Shown here one piece after another: positions 14,917-23,340 of a DNA stretch of 62,681 nucleotides. Position 1 is the first letter of the stretch. Each line of letters opens with the position of its first letter. Origin of the DNA: Clostridia bacterium (GTDB taxonomy: Bacteria > Bacillota > Clostridia > Christensenellales > CAG-138); NCBI GenBank assembly GCA_017407205.1, contig JAFQXA010000007.1, forward strand, positions 1 through 62,681. Direction: 5' to 3'. The translations under genes and the position numbers were made by a program. The notes under the pieces are model-generated. The model was not told where the DNA came from. It searched no databases and was given only the letters and a program-made list of their open reading frames with translations.

Positions 14917-16215
14917 ATGGAATCGGTCTGGCAGAAAGATATATCGCCTGTAGAGTTTGAAGCACTTGATGGCAATAAGAGTACGGATGTTTTGATTGCC
15001 GGAGGTGGAATTGCGGGGCTTTTGTGTGCTTACAAATTGAAAAAAGCGGGCGTTGACTGCATTTTGGTTGAAGCTCAACGAATATGCGGTGGCGTTACGG
15101 GATATACCACGGCAAAGATTACTTTGGGTCACGGATTGATCTACGATAAAATGATGAAGCGTTTTGGTGAACATGGGGCTAAAATGTATCTTGATGCACA
15201 GCTTGGGGCAATAGAGGAATATGAGCAGCTTTGTCAAAAGGTAGATTGTGACTTTGAGCACAGGGATTCCTATGTTTATTCGCTTTGCGACTGCGAAAAA
15301 ATCAAAAAAGAGATTGAGGCATTAGGAAGGCTTGGTGTGGAGGCCGAATTATCAGATGCCCGTGAGCTTCCGATTGATGTTGCAGGTGCGGTGCGTGTCA
15401 AAAATCAGGCACAGTTTCACCCATTGAAATTCTTATACGGGATTTCAAAAGAACTGCCCGTTTATGAAAATACAAAAGTTTTGGAATTTTACCCTTACAG
15501 AGCTTTAACGAATCATGGAGTGATAAACTTCAAAAAACTGATTGTTGCGACGCATTTTCCCATCTTTAATAAGCATGGCGGTTATTCGCTTAAGCTTTAT
15601 CAGCACCGTTCCTATGTAATCGCACTCAAGGGTGCGCAAACCGTTGAGGGAATGTATGTTGACGAATCGGATATAGGGATGTCCTTCCGTACATATGGCG
15701 ATATTTTGCTTCTTGGAGGCGGTGGACACCGTACCGGAAAGCAGGGCGGTTGCTGGCAGGAGCTTGAAATGTTTGCAAAAAGTCATTACAAAGGTGCAAG
15801 CATAGTTGGAAAATGGGCAACGCAGGACTGTATGACATTGGACGACATTCCGTATATCGGACAGTATTCAAGGGCAACGCCCGATGTATATGTTGCAACG
15901 GGTTTTAACAAATGGGGAATGACAAATGCAATGGTGGCATCAACCCTGATTTGCGACCTCGTAGTGGGTAGGAAAAATCCATATGAGGAAATCTTTATGC
16001 CGTCACGGAGCAGTTTGCGTCCTCAGCTTTTGGCAAATACATTTGAATCCATGGTGGGAATTTTAACACCTACCATGCCGCGATGCCCACACCTTGGCTG
16101 CGCTTTAAAATATAACCGTGCAGAACACACATGGGATTGTCCCTGCCATGGCTCACGCTTTACAGAAGACGGCAAGCTTATAAATAATCCTGCGACCGAT
16201 GATAAACAGTTTTAA
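14917..16215 (+). CDS. FAD-dependent oxidoreductase with C-terminal Rieske domain
   Basis: A 432-aa protein of the D-amino-acid-oxidase/glycine-oxidase fold. The N-terminal FAD-binding GxGxxG motif is DVLIAGGGIAGLLCAYKLKK (about residues 19-38), followed by GGVTGYTTAKIT, which is typical of the Rieske-type subgroup. The C-terminal 55 residues carry a [2Fe-2S] Rieske site: CPHLGC with CPCHGS (CxHxxC...CxxCH). This arrangement passes electrons from a substrate through FAD to the cluster; the natural substrate is unknown. The ATG at 14917 follows GGAGG by 8 bases; an in-frame TTG at 14902 would bury this site. Length is slightly shorter than the usual 480-510 aa of the family. It stands alone between a membrane protein and a converging gene. 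Confidence 0.88.
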   Translation: MESVWQKDISPVEFEALDGNKSTDVLIAGGGIAGLLCAYKLKKAGVDCILVEAQRICGGVTGYTTAKITLGHGLIYDKMMKRFGEHGAKMYLDAQLGAIEEYEQLCQKVDCDFEHRDSYVYSLCDCEKIKKEIEALGRLGVEAELSDARELPIDVAGAVRVKNQAQFHPLKFLYGISKELPVYENTKVLEFYPYRALTNHGVINFKKLIVATHFPIFNKHGGYSLKLYQHRSYVIALKGAQTVEGMYVDESDIGMSFRTYGDILLLGGGGHRTGKQGGCWQELEMFAKSHYKGASIVGKWATQDCMTLDDIPYIGQYSRATPDVYVATGFNKWGMTNAMVASTLICDLVVGRKNPYEEIFMPSRSSLRPQLLANTFESMVGILTPTMPRCPHLGCALKYNRAEHTWDCPCHGSRFTEDGKLINNPATDDKQF

Positions 16216-16222
16216 ATGATGA

Positions 16223-16250
16223 AAAGCCGATGCTCAAGCATCGGCTTTCT
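16223..16250. terminator. Bidirectional terminator
   Basis: AAAGCCGATGC (16223-16233), loop TCAA, GCATCGGCTTT (16238-16248). It lies between the converging oxidoreductase and YyaL-family genes. Confidence 0.85.
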
Positions 16251-16254
16251 TGCT

Positions 16255-18195
16255 TTAGATCAAGTCCTGTAAGTTATTGGACGGAGGAAGACAACTCTGA
16301 TTCCGACACACATAATAGGTCGTTTTGCCAATCTTAAGCGGATGCTCGTCTGTGGGTTTGCTCAAAAGTATAACGACAGCATCGTAGGGAAGCGAAAGAG
16401 ATAAGTCTGCCTTGCTTGTTTGTTCATCAAGAACAACCGTGATTTTCATTGGCGGTTTTGTGTAATTTAAAAGCGCCTTTAAAAACATTGCGTGACCGAT
16501 CGGATAGTCAGAAGCTTCCTTTGTCAGAAAATCAATCTGTGTCTTTGCCAAATTTTCGTATTTTTCTTCGCCTGTAAGAAGAAACAGGTTAAAGAGATTA
16601 TGAGCCATGAGCGAATTTGAACTTGGAACAGCACCGTCATAAGTTTCTTTCGGGCGGAGAATAAGCTCCTCGTGTTCCTTACTGTATAAATAAAATCCGC
16701 CCATGCTGCCTGAAAAATCCGATATAACCTTATCGCAGAATTTTTTTGCCCTGTCCAAATATTTCTGCTCCAATGCAGCACGATACAAGTGAAGCTGTGC
16801 GAATATGTATGAGGCGTAATCATCCAAGAAGCCTCTCACACCGCGCTTACCTGAATGAAAGCTGACATAGAGCGTATCAGCTTCGCAAAGGTGTTGCTGT
16901 ATAAAGCTGTCAGCATTTTTGGCAGCACAAAGATATATCTCTTTTTTGCTTGTAAGATACAGCTTCGACATAGCAGCAATCATAAGGCTGTTCCACGATG
17001 TTAAGATTTTCTCGTCGCGATGGAGGAAATATCGTTTCTTGCGGTAATCTCCAAGTGCGGGCAAAAAAGGTTCAAATGATTTATCTGAAACTGTGCTTTT
17101 AAGCAGATTCGGTATATTCTTCCCCTCAAAATTACCTCTGTCCGTGATATCAAAATGGTGATTGAAGCGTTCACCCGTTTCCTGACCGAGCACACCGATA
17201 ATTTCGCTTGGAGTGAACAAATAATATTTTCCTTCCTTGCATTCACTGTCGGCATCCTGTGAACTGAAAAAACCGCCTTCTTTTGATGTCATCTCATTAA
17301 GAATATAATCTGCGGTCTTTTCGGCAATTTCAAGATACAGCTCCTTTTTTGTTATGCTGTAAGCCTTGCAGTAGGCGAGTATTAAAAGAGCGTTGTCATA
17401 CAGCATTTTTTCAAAATGCGGAACGAGAAAGATTTCATCCGTTGAATAGCGACAAAAACCAAAGCCAATATGGTCAAATATTCCGCCACGGTACATTGAA
17501 AGAAGCGTGTTTTCCGCCATATCGAGGCATATGTCCTCGTTATAACGCTCGTAATAATCAAGCAAAAACAGCAAATTATGCGGTGTAGGAAACTTGGGAG
17601 CCTGCCCAAAACCGCCGTGTTTTTTGTCATAAAACTGACCGTATTGCTCGACCGCTAATTGTAAAAGGTCGATATTGGAAGAGGAAGATGCGGTTCCTTG
17701 CCTTTTCAGAAACTCAATGATATTGTCAGACTGTTTTAAAAGCATATCACGATCGTGAACCCATTTTTCATGTATCATGAGTAAAAGCTCGCGAAAACCT
17801 ATCATGCCGCCGCGCGAAGTTTTGGGGAAATATGTTCCTGCAAAAAAAGGCTTTTGGTCCGCTGTCATAAAAATGCTGGTAGGCCATCCTCCGCTTCCCG
17901 TGAAGGCTTGGCAGACCGCCATGTATACGCTGTCAATGTCGGGGCGTTCTTCTTTATCCACCTTGATTGATATAAAGTATTCGTTTAGCAACTTAGCAGT
18001 TTCCTCATCTTCAAAGCTTTCATGGGCCAGTACGTGACACCAATGACACGCACTGTATCCGATGCTTAAAAAGATGGGCTTATCTTCTTCTTTTGCACGC
18101 TCAAATGCCTCATTACACCAAGGGTACCAATCGACCGGATTATCCTTGTGCTGAAGCAAATAAGGACTCGTTTCGTTTTGTAATCGATTGCTCAT
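16255..18195 (-). CDS. YyaL/DUF255 family protein with thioredoxin-like domain
   Basis: A 646-aa protein of the YyaL/SSP411 family. The N-terminal DUF255 domain is thioredoxin-like ([20 protein letters not shown] ... [16 protein letters not shown], with the CxWC redox pair at about residues 50-53). It is followed by [11 protein letters not shown] and [10 protein letters not shown]. The remainder (about 200-640) is an (alpha/alpha)6 barrel of the glycosidase/epimerase type ([20 protein letters not shown]). The biological role of the family is not settled; eukaryotic relatives are linked to spermatogenesis. The ATG at 18195 follows GGAGGTG. The full family length is present. It is monocistronic, convergent with the oxidoreductase and divergent from the thioesterase gene. 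Confidence 0.93.
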   Translation of the reverse strand: MSNRLQNETSPYLLQHKDNPVDWYPWCNEAFERAKEEDKPIFLSIGYSACHWCHVLAHESFEDEETAKLLNEYFISIKVDKEERPDIDSVYMAVCQAFTGSGGWPTSIFMTADQKPFFAGTYFPKTSRGGMIGFRELLLMIHEKWVHDRDMLLKQSDNIIEFLKRQGTASSSSNIDLLQLAVEQYGQFYDKKHGGFGQAPKFPTPHNLLFLLDYYERYNEDICLDMAENTLLSMYRGGIFDHIGFGFCRYSTDEIFLVPHFEKMLYDNALLILAYCKAYSITKKELYLEIAEKTADYILNEMTSKEGGFFSSQDADSECKEGKYYLFTPSEIIGVLGQETGERFNHHFDITDRGNFEGKNIPNLLKSTVSDKSFEPFLPALGDYRKKRYFLHRDEKILTSWNSLMIAAMSKLYLTSKKEIYLCAAKNADSFIQQHLCEADTLYVSFHSGKRGVRGFLDDYASYIFAQLHLYRAALEQKYLDRAKKFCDKVISDFSGSMGGFYLYSKEHEELILRPKETYDGAVPSSNSLMAHNLFNLFLLTGEEKYENLAKTQIDFLTKEASDYPIGHAMFLKALLNYTKPPMKITVVLDEQTSKADLSLSLPYDAVVILLSKPTDEHPLKIGKTTYYVCRNQSCLPPSNNLQDLI

Positions 18196-18356
18196 AAATG
18201 CACCTCCGCTATATTTTTATTTTGTGTTTGGCAGAGGAGATTTATGCGAATTGTGAAATTGCTTTTGTTTCAATTTCTTCACAGTATTGTAAAACAAAGG
18301 GAGGAATTTTCTGCTATAATGTAAGCACTGATTACTTTTGATGGGAGAATTTTAAA

Positions 18357-19094
18357 TTGATTTATACAAGGGATTACGAAGTTGCGTTTGAGGATTGCGA
18401 AAACTCGATGAAGATGTCGCTCAAGGGCATATTGAGAGCCATAGAAAATGTTGCTTCACTCCATTCTGACAGAGCCAATGACAATGTTATTGATTCAAGC
18501 GTAAATAACGGTATTACATGGGTTATTGTTGAGTGGAATATGAAGCTTTTAAGAGTTCCCGATTATTGCGAAAAGGTTACTGTAAGCACATGGTCGTATA
18601 TGGCTGATAATACAAGAAGCGTAAAACGCGGTGCTTTGATTTGCGACAGAGACGGAAAACATCTGGTTGAAGTGCTTATAAAGTTCATGCTGATTGACAG
18701 AAAGACAGGGCTTCCTTTGAGAATAACCGAGGACATAATAGAAAAGTATAAGCCTGAAGACAAGTCGGTGTATGATGAGACAACCTTAGGCATTGTGCAT
18801 GAGCCGAAGGAGTTTGAAAGAGAGGTCATATTGCCGCTAAGACGAAGTGATATTGATTTTAATGAGCATGTTCACAATCTTAATTATCTTGATTTTGCAC
18901 TCGAAGCTCTGCCCGAAGACGTATATAAAAAGAACAATTATTCAAATATGCGTATAATATACAGGCGCGCAATGAAATTAAGCGATGTTGCTGCAGTTTG
19001 CAAGTATTCGCGAGATGACAAAAAACATACAGTCTGTATGTATAGCAAAGAAAGCGGAGCTTTAATGTGCATTGTTGTTCTTAACGAAAGATAG
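18357..19094 (+). CDS. Acyl-ACP thioesterase
   Basis: A 245-aa member of the bacterial acyl-ACP thioesterase family (double hotdog fold), which releases fatty acids from acyl carrier protein. The first hotdog begins IYTRDYEVAFEDCENSMKMS; the second carries DIDFNEHVHNLNYLDFALEA, matching the catalytic D-x-N-x-H-V-N-N-type motif with a His in place of one Asn. Translation starts at TTG 18357 with GGGAGAA about 8 bases upstream; no ATG is available nearby. A TATAAT lies at 18315-18320. Monocistronic; a terminator follows. Confidence 0.85.
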   Translation: MIYTRDYEVAFEDCENSMKMSLKGILRAIENVASLHSDRANDNVIDSSVNNGITWVIVEWNMKLLRVPDYCEKVTVSTWSYMADNTRSVKRGALICDRDGKHLVEVLIKFMLIDRKTGLPLRITEDIIEKYKPEDKSVYDETTLGIVHEPKEFEREVILPLRRSDIDFNEHVHNLNYLDFALEALPEDVYKKNNYSNMRIIYRRAMKLSDVAAVCKYSRDDKKHTVCMYSKESGALMCIVVLNER

Positions 19095-19105
19095 TTTTTA
19101 ATATA

Positions 19106-19143
19106 AAAATACAGCTCAAGCATTGTTGCAAGAGCTGTTTTTA
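19106..19143. terminator. Bidirectional terminator
   Basis: ACAGCTC (19111-19117) and GAGCTGT (19132-19138), with a small inner GCA-TTGT-TGC stem and A/T tracts on both sides. It serves the thioesterase gene and the converging hypothetical gene. Confidence 0.75.
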
Positions 19144-19151
19144 TGTGATGC

Positions 19152-19793
19152 TTAAAGAACAAAAGCTTTGTGAGAGGAACTTGTTGCTGATTCAACAGGA
19201 AGATTGCCAAGCTCCGAAAATAGCGTGCAGATATATGTTTCAAAAGCGTTTTGTGTGCGAATTGAACTTAAATATCTGTCCGACGGTGTTGCATCGTTGA
19301 TGCCGAATGAGTGATGCGAGCCATCAGAAAAGGAGAGGGAGAAGTGCGTTATCGAAAGCCCACCGTTTAATCCCGACGGAAGCTCGAACGAGACCGAGAG
19401 CTCAGACGGCTGAAATTCGCTTTTTGAAAGCGGAACTGCCGTGAACGTCAAATCGTAGCCTGTTTTGCTCAAATTACAGTCCCAAACTATGTTTGCAAAG
19501 TTTTTTGATGTAAATATATCATTAAAAGTTATGTTGTCAAAAATGATTCCCTGATTGGGAAAATTAAGCGAACTGAAGCTTTGCTCTTTGAGGTAATTTA
19601 TTGCTTCCGTCGCTGCTCGCGTGCCTGCCTGCTCGCTTGCGTTAACACCCCTTTGTGCGGAAGTGTATTTTAAAACTACAACCGCAAGTGCTGCAAGAAG
19701 AACCGTGACGAGTGCCAAAAGCAATACCGCCGTGAGTGAAAACTTTGATAATGACTGTTCATTCTGTTTGTTATCTTTTGTTCCTTCTGACAT
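19152..19793 (-). CDS. Hypothetical membrane-anchored protein
   Basis: A 213-aa protein with a short charged N-terminus, one membrane segment (TAVLLLALVTVLLAALAVVV, about residues 22-41) and a roughly 170-residue extracytoplasmic domain rich in Ser, Phe and Asn. No family is recognised. The ATG at 19793 follows AAAGGA. It is 62 bases downstream of the Tim44-like gene on the same strand, so the two are probably co-transcribed and may act together at the membrane. Confidence 0.7.
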   Translation of the reverse strand: MSEGTKDNKQNEQSLSKFSLTAVLLLALVTVLLAALAVVVLKYTSAQRGVNASEQAGTRAATEAINYLKEQSFSSLNFPNQGIIFDNITFNDIFTSKNFANIVWDCNLSKTGYDLTFTAVPLSKSEFQPSELSVSFELPSGLNGGLSITHFSLSFSDGSHHSFGINDATPSDRYLSSIRTQNAFETYICTLFSELGNLPVESATSSSHKAFVL

Positions 19794-19855
19794 ACTGTAT
19801 CCTTTGAAAAACAGGGCAGGAGTTTGGCTCCTGCCCATTTATCTGAGCTTAAAGT

Positions 19856-20788
19856 TTAGCCGTTTGTTCTTTGCGAAAGACCTTTCATTCCCGAAAGTGC
19901 CCAATCGTAGTCGTTGGACTTTACTACGCTGCCACAGAATTCGCATTTTGCAGAGTAGTTTATATTCATGGGAGCACCGCACGACGGACAGCGAACCGTT
20001 GATCCGTCGGCCTGCGTACCTGTCTTAACACCCTTTGCACGAACGAGAGTCCATTCATATGTCATGAATTTCTCCGCTGTCTGGCTTCCGCGAATTACTG
20101 CACCTGTGTTATCGTCAACAACATAGTCAACTATGCGTGTGTCAAGCTTTGCAACAACCGTTGTGTTCGTATCGTCTTCATTATAGCCCATCAGCTGAAC
20201 ACCCAAAACAGCAATGCGTTCAATCTTATTTGTCTGATTTGCAAGCTTATAAGCCTGAAGCTGACGGTCCATCTGGTTGTAGAAGGCATCGGTCATCGTA
20301 TTCTGAAGTGATGAGAGATCCTTTGCCTGCCAGCCGTTCTGGAGCTGAACATAGAGGTTGCTTATCTTTTCTTTCAATGCCTCTTCCGAGAAATCGGGGT
20401 CCTGAAGCTTAAGCTCTGCCATGGTATGTGTGACAGGAGTCTGTGATACCTGAACATTTACCGTAGGAGCAGACGGTGTTGTGCCCTTGCCTTTGCGACC
20501 GAATACGATGATAAGGACTATTGCGACAACGACTACAACAGGTAAGAGTCCAATACCTGAATCGTCATTATCTGAGCTTGAGGTTGAGCCTGTGTAATAG
20601 TTTGAATTACTGCTGCTGCTCCAATCATCGTCCCAATCACTATCCCAACTGCTTCCGCCAAAACTGCTTCCGCCCCAGTCGGTATCGCCTGAAAAATCGC
20701 CGAAGTCGGCAAGTGATGTTATTGAAACAGCAAAAATCAACGCTGTTGACAAAATTAACGAAAGAAATATAAAAAACGATTTTTTCAT
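19856..20788 (-). CDS. Tim44-like membrane protein with C-terminal zinc ribbon
   Basis: A 310-aa protein. An N-terminal signal or anchor (FFIFLSLILSTALIFAVSIT) is followed by an extracellular Asp/Ser/Trp/Gly-rich stretch (about residues 30-75), and a second membrane segment (LLPVVVVVAIVLIIVFGRKG, about 85-104) returns the chain to the cytoplasm. Residues about 125-260 resemble a Tim44-like domain (TMAELKLQDPDFSEEALKEK, MTDAFYNQMDRQLQAYK). The C-terminus carries a zinc ribbon (CPSCGAPMN and CEFCGSVV). Such proteins may bind membranes or partners; the cellular role is unknown. The ATG at 20788 follows GGAGGAG. The zinc ribbon links it to the divergently transcribed zinc-ribbon genes starting at 20949. 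Confidence 0.78.
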   Translation of the reverse strand: MKKSFFIFLSLILSTALIFAVSITSLADFGDFSGDTDWGGSSFGGSSWDSDWDDDWSSSSNSNYYTGSTSSSDNDDSGIGLLPVVVVVAIVLIIVFGRKGKGTTPSAPTVNVQVSQTPVTHTMAELKLQDPDFSEEALKEKISNLYVQLQNGWQAKDLSSLQNTMTDAFYNQMDRQLQAYKLANQTNKIERIAVLGVQLMGYNEDDTNTTVVAKLDTRIVDYVVDDNTGAVIRGSQTAEKFMTYEWTLVRAKGVKTGTQADGSTVRCPSCGAPMNINYSAKCEFCGSVVKSNDYDWALSGMKGLSQRTNG

Positions 20789-20948
20789 AGCAAACTCCTC
20801 CAAAAAAATACACAGTCATTATACAACAGTTTTATCTATTTGTGAACAAATAAAATATAGTTTGTAATATTCTTAGGGTAAATGATATAATGTAATCGGT
20901 ATAAATATAAATATATAAATTACTGCGTATTTATGAAAGGATGCAAAA

Positions 20949-21629
20949 ATGAAGTGTTCGAATTGTTTTAACGAATGTCGTGAGGGATTGCTCTTTTGCA
21001 ATATTTGCGGTTCTATGCTTTTGACGGAGAATCCAAAGCCGCAAAGTCGGCCTGCACAGAATACAGACTTTACTGCAAATGGAAGAACACAACCGCAAAG
21101 CACACCTGTAAACGGTGCTGCTTATACCGTATCTGGGCAAGAATATAAAACTGCACAGAGCGAGGTAAAGAAGGAGCCTTTTGCAAATCCTTTTGATGAA
21201 ACAAAGGAAGAAAAGCTTAAAAGTCCACCGGAGCCCATACCTCAAAAATTAGAGTATCCTGAGACTAAAAAGCAAAAGCCTCAAAGGAGCGAAAGAACTC
21301 AAAAGGTTGAAACTGTTGAAGCTTCTCAAGAGAGAGAAAACGAGGTTTTCCCGCTTTTGAACAATAAGGAGAGCGATGGTGTAAAACCCGTAACACGCGG
21401 TCAGTTTACGGCAATGGAGCTTTTGATGTATGTTCCTGTTATTAACCTTATTTTGCTTTTTATCTGGGCTTTTAATAAAAACGGAAATCCGAACAGGCGC
21501 AATTATGCAATAGCAAAATTGATTTGCATACCGCTTCTCTTTGTATTTGTTGTTATAATGTTGGTTGTGTTGTATGCAACAGGCATTTTTGACAGTTTAA
21601 TAGCTTCACTTGAAAATTATTTGATTTAA
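20949..21629 (+). CDS. Zinc-ribbon membrane protein 1
   Basis: A 226-aa protein with an N-terminal double-CxxC zinc ribbon (MKCSNCFNECREGLLFCNIC). A disordered Pro/Gln/Lys-rich linker of about 120 residues follows, and then two C-terminal membrane segments (MELLMYVPVINLILLFIWAF and LICIPLLFVFVVIMLVVLYA). Between them lies NKNGNPNRRNYAIAKL. The next gene is a paralogue with the same plan. The ATG at 20949 follows GAAAGGA. No function is assigned; cytoplasmic zinc-ribbon heads tethered by long linkers suggest a scaffold or stress-sensing role, which is inference. Confidence 0.78.
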   Translation: MKCSNCFNECREGLLFCNICGSMLLTENPKPQSRPAQNTDFTANGRTQPQSTPVNGAAYTVSGQEYKTAQSEVKKEPFANPFDETKEEKLKSPPEPIPQKLEYPETKKQKPQRSERTQKVETVEASQERENEVFPLLNNKESDGVKPVTRGQFTAMELLMYVPVINLILLFIWAFNKNGNPNRRNYAIAKLICIPLLFVFVVIMLVVLYATGIFDSLIASLENYLI

Positions 21630-21661
21630 TAATATTTGGTTTACTTTAGGAGGGAAATACC

Positions 21662-22576
21662 ATGAAATGTCAATATTGTCAGACGGAATGTCGTGAGGGA
21701 GATCGTTTTTGTGATGTTTGCGGTACAAAGTTACCCGAACGAAAAATAGAAACAGCACCTCAGACAGAAAACACACAGCAGTTTTTTGCAGATACAACAC
21801 CGTCATTTTTTGAAGAAGTTGCGGCACAGCCTGCTTACACTGCACCGGTTGTGCCTGTATATGCAGCTCCTGTAGCAGAGCCTGCACCCGTTGCCCCCAC
21901 AGCTCCTGTTGATGAAAGTGCAGCAAGAGAAGAAAGTGTTTCATCCGCTATGTCTTATTTAGACGAGCTTTTGGCTAAGTCAACAGCACAGGAAGAAGTA
22001 CAGCAAGAAGCAGCACCGCAGACGGCAGTTCCTTTCGTGGCAGCTGCTGCAACAGCTACCGCAGTTGCGTTTTCAGCAGACGAAAATACAACTCCTGCAT
22101 ACGAAGCTCCTGTTGTTGACCCTGCTTACGAAATGCCCAAGACAGAGGAACCCACATTCACAGCGCCCTGGACAAATGAACAGGCAGAGTCTGCTCAGGC
22201 AGAAAACAAAGCAAACGAAGAAACAGCACAGACAAGTGATGTGCCTCCCGTAATGCAGACGACTCTTGAACCGACAAATGCTGACGGTAAAAAAAGCGAG
22301 CCTCTTTCAACCGGTAAGTTCATGCTCTTGGAGCTCTTGCGCAGAATCCCCGTTTTGGGCGGTATCGTAGCTTTGGTTCTTTACCTTGTATGGGCATTCA
22401 GCTCTGACACCAATGAGAACCTCAAGAACTATTCACGCAGTCAGCTTATTTGGATACTCATAAGCTTGGCGCTTGTAATACTCCTCGTAGTAATTCTTGT
22501 TTGGGTGATTGGCGCATATGCAGCAGATATCGAGTCAATATTGCGTCAGTATAATTTCAATATCAATGCAATATAA
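21662..22576 (+). CDS. Zinc-ribbon membrane protein 2
   Basis: A 304-aa paralogue of the upstream gene. The zinc ribbon is MKCQYCQTECREGDRFCDVC. The linker is much longer (about 190 residues) and rich in Ala, Pro, Glu and Thr with many VAPTAP/YEAPVV-like tracts. The C-terminal membrane part matches the paralogue (FMLLELLRRIPVLGGIVALV, YLVWAFSSDTNENLKNYSR, then LIWILISLALVILLVVILVW). The ATG at 21662 follows AGGAGGG. Thirty-two bases separate it from gene 1, so they form an operon with the lipoprotein downstream. Confidence 0.78.
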   Translation: MKCQYCQTECREGDRFCDVCGTKLPERKIETAPQTENTQQFFADTTPSFFEEVAAQPAYTAPVVPVYAAPVAEPAPVAPTAPVDESAAREESVSSAMSYLDELLAKSTAQEEVQQEAAPQTAVPFVAAAATATAVAFSADENTTPAYEAPVVDPAYEMPKTEEPTFTAPWTNEQAESAQAENKANEETAQTSDVPPVMQTTLEPTNADGKKSEPLSTGKFMLLELLRRIPVLGGIVALVLYLVWAFSSDTNENLKNYSRSQLIWILISLALVILLVVILVWVIGAYAADIESILRQYNFNINAI

Positions 22577-22587
22577 GAGGGATTTTG

Positions 22588-23190
22588 ATGAAGGGTAAGC
22601 TCTTTTTAACACTTGCGTTGTTTGTGTTTTCTTTGTTGCTGTTTTCTTCTTGCAAGAGTAACAGCGAGTATGCGGATAAAACGCTTACCGTTAAGGTAAC
22701 AGCCATAAATGACGGCGAGTATACCGCGCTTATCGGAAGTACAGAGAAAAACGATACGGACTTTTCTCAAAAAGAGCCACCGCCGATTCCTACGGGAGAG
22801 CCGTTTGTTCATCCGACAGGTGAGCCTTTTGCTTCACCCTTTGAACACTCAATGCCCGACGGCATGAAACCGCCACCTGAAGGCGGAGTGCAGGTGAAGC
22901 CGTTTAAAGGCGAAAAGATAGACGGCATGGTACCGCCTCAGGATGCTGTGCCCCCCGACATGATGCCAAACGGCACGCATGAGCCGTTCATGGGCGATAT
23001 GCCTCCGATGATGGGGAGTGACGTTGTGTTCACTCAAGGGGAGGGAACCGTCACCTTTAGGATAGATGATAAAACCGAAATCATAAAGAACGGTGAAACA
23101 GCATCGGTATCACATATAACGGTCGAAAGCATACTTAATGTGACTTTTGACAGCGAGGGTAAAACTTCAAAAATAGAAATTCTGTATTAA
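22588..23190 (+). CDS. Proline-rich lipoprotein
   Basis: A 200-aa predicted lipoprotein. The signal peptide ends in a lipobox (LLLFSSCKS, Cys at about residue 22). The middle is a Pro/Gly/Met-rich region with PTGEPF repeats (PIPTGEPFVHPTGEPFASPF) and MPPMMG-type runs. The C-terminal part (TFRIDDKTEIIKNGETASVS, then ILNVTFDSEGKTSKIEILY) resembles the small beta domain I know as DUF5666, though this is only a resemblance. The ATG at 22588 is 11 bases after the zinc-ribbon gene, preceded by AGAGGGA. It is the last gene of that operon; the function is unknown. Confidence 0.75.
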   Translation: MKGKLFLTLALFVFSLLLFSSCKSNSEYADKTLTVKVTAINDGEYTALIGSTEKNDTDFSQKEPPPIPTGEPFVHPTGEPFASPFEHSMPDGMKPPPEGGVQVKPFKGEKIDGMVPPQDAVPPDMMPNGTHEPFMGDMPPMMGSDVVFTQGEGTVTFRIDDKTEIIKNGETASVSHITVESILNVTFDSEGKTSKIEILY

Positions 23191-23195
23191 GCGTA

Positions 23196-23232
23196 AGCGG
23201 CAGGGAGTCAATGCTCCCTGCCGCTGTTCTGT
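23196..23232 (+). terminator. Terminator of the zinc-ribbon/lipoprotein operon
   Basis: AGCGGCAGGGAG (23196-23207), loop TCAATG, CTCCCTGCCGCT (23214-23225), then GTTCTGT. The T-run is poor but the 12-bp GC-rich stem is perfect. Confidence 0.75.
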
Positions 23233-23340
23233 ATGTATGCCACAAAAATTCCCCATGAGTTCACAATGTAATTATTGATTGATAGGGTGTGAATATACTA
23301 AAATAATCATAATGGGAAAAAATGCATATCAGGAGGAATA

